A stretch of DNA of 5,864 bases, taken from positions 1-5,864 of the forward strand of contig JANXWT010000016.1 in the NCBI GenBank assembly GCA_025351035.1, read 5' to 3'. Positions within the stretch are counted from its first letter, which is position 1. Each line of letters starts with the position of its first letter. Source of the stretch: Opitutia bacterium (lineage in GTDB: Bacteria; Verrucomicrobiota; Verrucomicrobiia; Opitutales; Opitutaceae). The position numbers were made by a program, and so were the translations under genes. The notes beneath the pieces were generated by a model, which worked only from the letters and a program-made list of their open reading frames with translations, ran no database searches and was not told the origin of the DNA. Positions 1 through 4,500 of this stretch are shown piece after piece.

Positions 1-1273
1 GATCACCGACTTCGACATCCTCGAAGTGAAGTCCGAGCCCGAGGCGCTGCTCCTCGAGGGCAAGCTGATCAAACAGTGGCGCCCGAAATACAACACCGAC
101 TTCACCGACGACAAACGCTTCCTCCTCGTCCGCGTCGACTACGCCTCCGAACTCCCGCGCTTCGCGCTCACGCGCCTCAAGAAAGAAGACCGCTCCCGCT
201 ACTTTGGTCCCTTCGCCCACTCCGGCCTCCTCCGCAAAACTCTCGCGCAAATGCGCAAGCAGTTCGGTATTCTCCTCGCCGACACGCACCCGACCAAACT
301 CCCCGACGGCCGCTACCGGCTCTACGACGACGCCCGCGCCGAGATCTACGGGCAGGTCAACGAAGTCGCCCCCGCCGACTACCGCGTGCGCGTCGACGCC
401 GCGTGCGAATTCCTCGAAGGCAAGAGCCGCGAGTGGCTCGCCTCGCTCCGCGCCGAGATGCTCGCGCGCTCCGCCAAACAGGAATTCGAGAAAGCCGCCG
501 AACTGCGCGATGTCGTGCTCGCGCTCGAACGCACCCTCGCCCGCACGCGCAAGTTCACCCGCGACCTCACGCAGCTCCGCCCAAACGACGCCGCGCTGCG
601 CTCGCTGCAGGAAGCCCTCCGCCTCGACGCCCCGCCCGCGCACATGGAGTGCTTCGACATCTCGCACATCTCCGGCACGTTCGTCGTCGCCTCGATGGTC
701 CACTTCACCGACGGCCGGCCCGACAAGGACCAGTATCGCCGCTTCTCCATCAAGAGCTTCATCGGCAACGACGATTTTCGCGCGATGGAAGAAGTCGTGG
801 CGCGCCGCTACCACCGGCTCATCGCTGAGCAAAAACAATTTCCCGACCTCGTCGTCATCGACGGCGGCCGCGGCCAGGTGTCCGCCGCGCTCAAGGCCTT
901 CGTCGGGCTCGACTGCATGCCGCCGCCGCTCATCGGCCTCGCGAAAAAAGCCGAGACGATCATCTTCCCCGACGCCCGCGCGCCGCTCAACCTGAAGCTC
1001 GACGATCCCGGCCTCAATCTGCTGCAGCGCCTGCGCGACGAGGCGCACCGCTTCGCCAACACCTACAACGCCGATCTCCAGTCGCGCAAAATCAAGGAGA
1101 GCATCCTCGACGACTTCCCCGGCCTCGGCGCCAAGCGCCGCGCCGCCCTCCTCGCCCACTTCGGCACGATCGAGAAACTCCGCACCGCCCCCGCCGCTCA
1201 AATCGCCGAAGTCCCCGGCTTCGGCGGCAAACTCGCGGGCGAACTGCAGACATTCCTCGCCCAAAGAGGTTGA
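1..1273 (+). CDS. uvrC: UvrABC nuclease subunit UvrC, 5'-truncated by the window edge
   Basis: UvrC makes the two incisions flanking a DNA lesion in nucleotide excision repair, acting in the cytoplasm with UvrA and UvrB. Reading starts mid-gene (first full codon at 2) and ends at TGA 1271-1273, giving about 423 visible residues. The end of the GIY-YIG 3'-incision domain is present: EALLLE with the catalytic Glu at 56-58, the conserved Asn of RPKYN, and RYFGPF. A UVR motif (EFEKAAELRD, about 482-511) follows for UvrB contact. The RNase H-like 5'-incision domain carries ECFDISH (Asp 656-658), NDDF (767-778), VIDGGRGQ (Asp 860-862) and RDEAH (His 1046-1048), so its active site looks complete. 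A tandem helix-hairpin-helix region, with PGLGAKRR and VPGFGGK, closes the protein. The segment at 263-382, where UvrC normally has four iron-sulfur cysteines, contains none. The GTG at 26 is internal, not the start. Family assignment is very secure. Confidence 0.97.
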   Translation, partial: ITDFDILEVKSEPEALLLEGKLIKQWRPKYNTDFTDDKRFLLVRVDYASELPRFALTRLKKEDRSRYFGPFAHSGLLRKTLAQMRKQFGILLADTHPTKLPDGRYRLYDDARAEIYGQVNEVAPADYRVRVDAACEFLEGKSREWLASLRAEMLARSAKQEFEKAAELRDVVLALERTLARTRKFTRDLTQLRPNDAALRSLQEALRLDAPPAHMECFDISHISGTFVVASMVHFTDGRPDKDQYRRFSIKSFIGNDDFRAMEEVVARRYHRLIAEQKQFPDLVVIDGGRGQVSAALKAFVGLDCMPPPLIGLAKKAETIIFPDARAPLNLKLDDPGLNLLQRLRDEAHRFANTYNADLQSRKIKESILDDFPGLGAKRRAALLAHFGTIEKLRTAPAAQIAEVPGFGGKLAGELQTFLAQRG

Positions 1274-1310
1274 GGGTTGAAACCGTCTCGCAGGAAAACC
1301 TACTGACGCC

Positions 1311-2450
1311 GTGAGCCCGACTCTTGCCTCGTTGCCGACACCCGCGCTGATCCTCGACCGCCGCATTCTTGAGGCGAACCTCGACCGTGCGGCCGCGCGC
1401 GCCACCGCTCTCGGCGTGCGGCTGCGCCCGCACCTCAAGACGGCAAAGTCTGCGCACGTCGCCGATCTCGCGCGGCGCGGGCCGGTGGGCGGCTTCACGG
1501 TATCGACACTGAAGGAGGCCGAGTATTTTTTCGCGCACGGTTGCCGCGATCTTTTCTACGCCGTCCCGATTGAACCGGGGAAATTCGCCCGCGCCGCCGC
1601 GCTCTTGCGCGCCGGGTGCGACCTCGCGGTTTCGTGCGACCACCCCGCCGTAGCCGCGGCGCTCGCGAAAGCCGGCGCCGAACTCGGCGTGCGTTTCCCC
1701 GTCGTCATCGAAATCGATTCCGGCGAGCACCGCAGCGGCGTCGGCGCGGAGAGCGGCGCGCTGCTGGAAATCGCCCGCGCGCTGGCGGCGGGCTCGGGTG
1801 CGTTTCTGCGCGGCGTCAGCACGCACGGCGGCCACTCCTACGCCGGCCGCTCGCCCGAGGCGCTGCGCGCGGTCGCGGAGCAGGAACGCGCCGCCGTCGT
1901 GCAGACGGCCGAGCGGTTGCGCGCGGCGGGTTTTGATTGCGCGATGGTGAGCGTCGGTTCGTCGCCAACGATGATGCATGCCGAGCACCTGCGCGGCGTG
2001 ACGGAGATCCGTTGCGGCGTCTACATGCTCGGCGATCTGTTTCAGGCCGGCATCGGTGCCGGTCGCCGCGAAGACATCGCGGTATCGGTGTTGACGGCCG
2101 TCATCGGCCATCGGCCCGAGAAAAACACTTTGCTCGTCGACGCCGGTGCGCTCGCGCTGTCGAAAGACGTTAGCACGCACAGCCTGCCGCCGGAGCTGCG
2201 CGCCGGTTACGGGCTCGTGACTGATCTCGCCGGCCACGTGCTGCCCGGCTGGACCGTCGCCTCGGTTTATCAGGAACACGGGCTCGTCACCGCGCCGACG
2301 CCGATCGATTTTTCGCGCTACCTGATCGGCACGCGCCTGCGCATCCTGCCGAACCACTCGTGCATCACCGCCGCGGCCTACGACTGTTATCACGTCGTCG
2401 ACGGCAGCGACGCCGTGGTCGCCGAGTGGCCGCGCGTCAACGGCTGGTGA
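1311..2450 (+). CDS. D-serine dehydratase / D-threonine aldolase-like PLP enzyme (DSD1 family)
   Basis: A complete 379-residue protein of the fold-type III (alanine racemase-like barrel) family that acts on D-amino acids. Visible landmarks are LPTPALILD at the N-terminus and RPHLKT, where Lys43 is the expected PLP-binding lysine. EIDSGEHRSGV, THGGHSY (residues 171-177) and VGSSPT (215-220, expected PLP-phosphate contact) follow. Near the C-terminus is PNHSC, with His349 and Cys351. In eukaryotic D-serine dehydratases a His-x-Cys pair at this place binds zinc, whereas D-threonine aldolases have His-x-Asp. That favours a dehydratase-like metal site, but substrate cannot be assigned from sequence. 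GTG 1311 is the first possible start after an in-frame stop at 1278-1280. There is no well-placed Shine-Dalgarno; AGGA at 1292-1295 is about 15 nt away. It lies 37 nt after uvrC on the same strand and could be co-transcribed. The length is normal and the gene looks intact. Confidence 0.9.
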   Translation: MSPTLASLPTPALILDRRILEANLDRAAARATALGVRLRPHLKTAKSAHVADLARRGPVGGFTVSTLKEAEYFFAHGCRDLFYAVPIEPGKFARAAALLRAGCDLAVSCDHPAVAAALAKAGAELGVRFPVVIEIDSGEHRSGVGAESGALLEIARALAAGSGAFLRGVSTHGGHSYAGRSPEALRAVAEQERAAVVQTAERLRAAGFDCAMVSVGSSPTMMHAEHLRGVTEIRCGVYMLGDLFQAGIGAGRREDIAVSVLTAVIGHRPEKNTLLVDAGALALSKDVSTHSLPPELRAGYGLVTDLAGHVLPGWTVASVYQEHGLVTAPTPIDFSRYLIGTRLRILPNHSCITAAAYDCYHVVDGSDAVVAEWPRVNGW

Positions 2451-2502
2451 GCGGGCCGGAAACTTCATTCAACGACTGCCGCTTCGGGCTGGCACTGGCG
2501 GC

Positions 2503-2530
2503 TTGACGGTTCTCCGGGCCTTGGTATGCC
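2503..2530 (+). promoter_or_regulatory. Candidate sigma-70-type promoter of the toxin-antitoxin pair
   Basis: TTGACG (2503-2508) resembles a -35 box. After a 16-nt spacer comes TATGCC (2525-2530), preceded by TG-N at 2522-2524 as in an extended -10. The -10 match is only partial (TAT of TATAAT). If used, transcription would begin near 2537, after the ATG at 2526 and just before the in-frame GTG at 2538. The proposed -10 lies inside the left arm of the inverted repeat, as expected if the antitoxin represses its own promoter. This is a by-eye call. Confidence 0.35.
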
Positions 2531-2552
2531 TTTTCTTGTGAACAAGGCATAC
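2524..2552. promoter_or_regulatory. Perfect inverted repeat, likely toxin-antitoxin operator
   Basis: GTATGCCTT (2524-2532) and AAGGCATAC (2544-2552) are exact reverse complements of 9 bp separated by 11 nt. Arm centres are 20 bp apart, about two helical turns, so both would face the same side of the DNA. A smaller TTC-N4-GAA symmetry (2533-2542) lies between them. The repeat covers the first codons of the Phd/YefM antitoxin and the candidate -10. Antitoxins of this family bind palindromes at their own promoter, so an autoregulatory operator is the natural reading. A role as an mRNA hairpin at the start codon is the alternative. Confidence 0.6.
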
Positions 2553-2786
2553 ACCGTAAAAGAGGCGCAGCGCAGCCTGGCCGCCGTGGTCCGCACGGCC
2601 GAGCGGGGCGACCTCGCGACCATCACCCGGCACGATCAGCCGGTGGCCTACGTCATCGGAGCCGAGCGCCTCGCGGCCATTGCGGAAACCATGGAATTGC
2701 TGGCCAATCCCGCCGCGATGAAAGCCATCCGCGACGCCGAGGCCGGCAAAGGCAAACTCCACGACGCGAGCGACCTCCCCGAGTGA
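2526..2786 (+). CDS. Type II toxin-antitoxin antitoxin, Phd/YefM family
   Basis: An 86-residue protein with the typical Phd/YefM layout. The N-terminal part, AYTVKEAQRSLAAVVRTAE, followed by ATITRHDQPVAYVIGAERL, is the DNA-binding and dimerisation fold. The charged C-terminal tail (about residues 55-86, METMELL-like through AGKGKLHDASDLPE) would wrap and neutralise the toxin. It should act as a cytoplasmic repressor of its own operon. Two starts are possible: ATG 2526, and GTG 2538, which gives VNKAYTVKEA, closer to the usual short N-terminus. Neither has a Shine-Dalgarno. The stop overlaps the toxin start by 4 nt (GTGA, 2783-2786), indicating translational coupling. Family assignment is firm; the exact start is not. 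Confidence 0.88.
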   Translation: MPFLVNKAYTVKEAQRSLAAVVRTAERGDLATITRHDQPVAYVIGAERLAAIAETMELLANPAAMKAIRDAEAGKGKLHDASDLPE

Positions 2787-3073
2787 GCTTCAAGGTCAAG
2801 GTTCGCCCGCAAGTCTGGGTCTTTGCCACGACCCTGGGTATGGAGCACCGGCGCATTTTCAAACGGGCGGTGCTCGGTCTCGCCACCGAGAAGGGCGATA
2901 TCAAGGCGCTCGGCGACAAACTTTCCGGATACTACCGGCTCAAGGTATCGCGCTTCCGGGTAATCTTCCGGTATGCGCCGGGGCGGGTCGTCGAGTGCGT
3001 CTTCGCCGAGGAACGAAAACTGATCTACGAAATATTCGAGTCCGAGATGAGCCGGATTCTGCGCAACGAGTGA
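2783..3073 (+). CDS. Type II toxin, RelE/ParE superfamily
   Basis: A 96-residue protein encoded directly after, and overlapping, a Phd/YefM antitoxin. The helical N-terminal half carries MEHRRIFKRAVLGL. The second half has the characteristic core KLSGYYRLKVSRFRVIFRY (residues 46-64), then VFAEERKLIYEIFES (73-87). This is the basic beta-sheet pattern of RelE/ParE toxins. Arg52, Lys54, Arg57, Arg59, Arg63 and Arg78 are candidates for RNA contact or catalysis. RelE-type members cleave mRNA on the ribosome while ParE-type members poison gyrase; the sequence alone does not separate them, though the YefM-like partner makes an RNase plausible. Start GTG 2783 lies within the antitoxin stop and lacks its own Shine-Dalgarno, so translation probably depends on coupling. 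The gene is full length with no sign of decay. Its TGA (3071-3073) directly abuts the stop of a minus-strand relic. Confidence 0.85.
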   Translation: MSFKVKVRPQVWVFATTLGMEHRRIFKRAVLGLATEKGDIKALGDKLSGYYRLKVSRFRVIFRYAPGRVVECVFAEERKLIYEIFESEMSRILRNE

Positions 3074-3310
3074 TCACCGCTTCAGCCGCGTGATCATTTC
3101 CAGGGCGCGCTGGGGGAGCGCCCATTTCAGGAAGAGGAAAACTTTGGCGTGGAACGGCGCGGCGTAGCGTGGCGCGGGATTGTCGCTCGTGAGCGCGTGC
3201 TCGACGAGCACCGCGATGTCGTCGGGCACGCCGGCGACGAAGCGCAGCGACTTGGTGCCCGCATGATAGTTTTTATAGAAGGGCGCGTAAGGTCCGGCGT
3301 TCGCGATCAC
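3074..3310 (-). pseudogene. C-terminal remnant of a second SDR oxidoreductase
   Basis: Read on the minus strand, this stretch encodes VIANAGPYAP through PRYAAPFHAK and FLFLKWALP to the stop at 3076-3074. By my hand alignment, 52 of 78 residues equal the last 78 residues (203-280) of the intact SDR upstream in the same block. Everything before it is missing, including the TGxxxGIG cofactor motif, the NAG motif and the Ser/Tyr/Lys active site. At about 3310 the homology switches abruptly to the middle of a tspO-like gene in another frame. An open frame runs on to ATG 3442, but its first 45 or so codons are tspO read out of frame, so I do not call it a gene. The 67% identity implies an old paralogue rather than a fresh duplication. 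It is most likely non-functional. Confidence 0.8.
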
Positions 3311-3522
3311 GTCCGCCAGATCGCCAGACCCATCAGCACATAGAGTGTCGTCCACACCGGGCCGAAGAGCCAGCCGGGCGGATTCCACGATGGCTTCAGC
3401 AACAACGGAAACCAGTCGCGGACATTTGGGAAGGTCGCCCACGAGCCGATGGCGCCGGCAACGAAGGCGGCACCGATGAAGCCGGCGAGCGCGGTGACCT
3501 GGCGTGAGCGGAGGAAATTCAT
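3307..3522 (-). pseudogene. tspO: Truncated TspO/MBR-family membrane protein (N-terminal half)
   Basis: TspO/MBR proteins are five-helix membrane proteins of about 150-160 residues that bind porphyrins and are linked to tetrapyrrole, oxidative and light responses. Only 71 codons remain. The first membrane segment is at about residues 9-27. The signature loop LKPSWNPPGWLFGPVWTT (residues 42-59) follows, then the second membrane segment (about 51-69, ending LMGLAIWR). The frame then reads Thr-stop (TGA 3309-3307), because the sequence passes into the SDR remnant. Helices three to five are missing. Start ATG 3522-3520 lies 6 nt after the stop of the intact SDR, so the two were probably one operon. 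GGAAA upstream is a weak ribosome site. Transcription could persist, but a functional TspO is unlikely. A sequencing or assembly deletion could mimic this. Confidence 0.8.
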
Positions 3523-3528
3523 GAGGTT

Positions 3529-4371
3529 TTATTTCCGCAGGCGCACAATGAACGCCAGCACCCGGTCAGGCAGGAGCCATTTCAGAAACAGGAAGAACTT
3601 GGCGTGGAGCGGCGCGGCGTAGCGCGGCGCGGGGTTGCCGCTCGTGAGCGCGCGCTCGACCAGCCGGGCGATGTCGTCGGGCGTGCCGGCGACGCGGCGC
3701 AGCCGGTCGTAGCCGACGCGGAAGCCGCCGAGATACGGTGCGTAGGGTCCGGCGTTGTCGATTACCCCGGTCGAGGCGGTGTTTGCCGCCTCCACAAACT
3801 CCGTGAGGATGAAGCCCGGGCGGATGAGCGTGACGCGCACGCCGAAGGGCTTCAGCTCGCCGCGCAGACCGTCGGTGATGGCCTCAAGCGCGTGCTTGGT
3901 GGAATCGTAGATGCTCGACAGCGGCCGGGCGATGCGGCCGGCCACGGAACCGATGTTGACGATGCAGCCGGAGCCGCGCTCGCGCATCGCCGGCAGCACA
4001 AGCTGCGTCAGGGCGATGAGCGAAAAGATGGTCGTCTCGAAGTTCTGCCGGATGAGGTCGACCGGCACCAGCTCCACCGGGCCGCGCGTGCCGTAGCCGG
4101 CGTTGTTCACGAGCCCGTCGATGCGGCCGAATTTCTCAAGGGTGGCGTCGACGAGGCGTCGCCGGTCGGCGTCGCGCGTGATGTCGCCCGCGACAGCGAG
4201 GACATTGGCGCCGCTCGGGTCGAGTTCGCGTGCGAGCGCCTCCAGTCGGTCCTGCCGGCGCGCGAAGATCACGACCTTGGCGCCGCCGCGCACCAGTCGC
4301 CGTGCCGTTTCTTCGCCGATGCCCGACGACGCGCCCGTGATGATGACGACTTGGCCCGCGAGAGTTGGCAT
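3529..4371 (-). CDS. Short-chain dehydrogenase/reductase (SDR), classical type
   Basis: A 280-residue cytoplasmic NAD(P)-dependent oxidoreductase; the substrate is unknown. Numbering from ATG 4371, the Rossmann motif TGASSGIG is at 12-19. Ala37-Arg38-Arg39 after strand two suggests a preference for NADP(H). Asp63 lies in the adenine pocket and NNAG is at 89-92. The catalytic tetrad is complete: Asn110, Ser142 (NIGSVAG), Tyr155 and Lys159 (YDSTK). PG at 185-186 is the usual turn after the active site. The C-terminal extension (about 203-280), rich in Pro/Tyr/Ala and ending LFLKWLLPDRVLAFI, is shared with the neighbouring SDR remnant and may contact membrane or lipid, which is my inference. I chose ATG 4371 (MPTLAGQVVIITG) because the fold begins there. 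A TTG at 4431 would add 20 residues translated from an intergenic repeat. The gene is first in a minus-strand block with the tspO relic 6 nt downstream. Confidence 0.92.
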   Translation of the reverse strand: MPTLAGQVVIITGASSGIGEETARRLVRGGAKVVIFARRQDRLEALARELDPSGANVLAVAGDITRDADRRRLVDATLEKFGRIDGLVNNAGYGTRGPVELVPVDLIRQNFETTIFSLIALTQLVLPAMRERGSGCIVNIGSVAGRIARPLSSIYDSTKHALEAITDGLRGELKPFGVRVTLIRPGFILTEFVEAANTASTGVIDNAGPYAPYLGGFRVGYDRLRRVAGTPDDIARLVERALTSGNPAPRYAAPLHAKFFLFLKWLLPDRVLAFIVRLRK

Positions 4372-4383
4372 GGCCCAGAAATA

Positions 4384-4447
4384 GACAGGATTAGCCGAAT
4401 GAACAGGATTTTGGTTCGGACATTTGGGCAATTTTGTTCATCTTGTC
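4384..4447. repeat. Imperfect intergenic inverted repeat (hairpin-forming)
   Basis: The two halves are versions of one motif in opposite orientation: GACAGG with ATGAACAGGAT on the left, TTTTGTTCAT with CTTGTC on the right. As plus-strand RNA, 4399-4410 pairs with 4430-4441 (12 pairs, two of them G-U) around a 19-nt loop. 4384-4389 pairs with 4442-4447 (6 pairs, one G-U), with a 9-nt bulge at 4390-4398 on the left side. The G-U pairs would be A-C mismatches in minus-strand RNA, so a plus-strand transcript folds better. It lies between the divergent SDR and DUF4139 genes. Motifs of the form CAGGATNAACAGGAT recur as dispersed intergenic repeats in several bacterial groups (from memory, not checked). 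There is no T-run, so it is not a classic terminator. Confidence 0.6.
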
Positions 4448-4500
4448 CTAAGATCGATCCGCCCGGAACGTCATCCGTCCAACCCAGTCTGATAATTCCC

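Noticed and set aside
76..995. Two plus-strand frames overlapping uvrC (76-828 and 204-995)
   Set aside because: They are out-of-frame shadows with extreme Arg/Pro or Ser/Ala/Arg composition, against a strongly matching UvrC frame.
1092..2468. A 458-codon open frame on the minus strand opposite the DSD1-family gene
   Set aside because: Long antisense frames are expected in GC-rich genes. Its translation is Arg/Gly/Ala-rich with no recognisable motif, while the plus strand encodes a clear enzyme.
2478..2502. GCCGC / GCGGC hairpin as a terminator after the DSD1-family gene
   Set aside because: The stem is only 5 bp with a 15-nt loop and no T-run; pairings like this are common by chance in GC-rich DNA.
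2526..3073. The toxin-antitoxin pair as part of a defence island or mobile element
   Set aside because: No integrase, transposase, att-like repeat or defence gene is nearby, and its base composition is only slightly different from that of its neighbours.
3074..3442. A 122-codon minus-strand open frame as a novel small gene
   Set aside because: About its first 45 codons are tspO sequence read in the wrong frame and the rest is an SDR C-terminus. It is best explained as a deletion product.
4372..4431. An N-terminal extension of the SDR from TTG 4431
   Set aside because: The added 20 residues come from the intergenic repeat and precede the normal SDR start; ATG 4371 begins right before the Rossmann fold.
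4491..4496. GATAAT as the -10 box of the DUF4139 gene
   Set aside because: It matches TATAAT at five of six positions, but no -35 box is visible at 16-18 nt and transcription would begin at or after the ATG at 4501. It is too weak to list.
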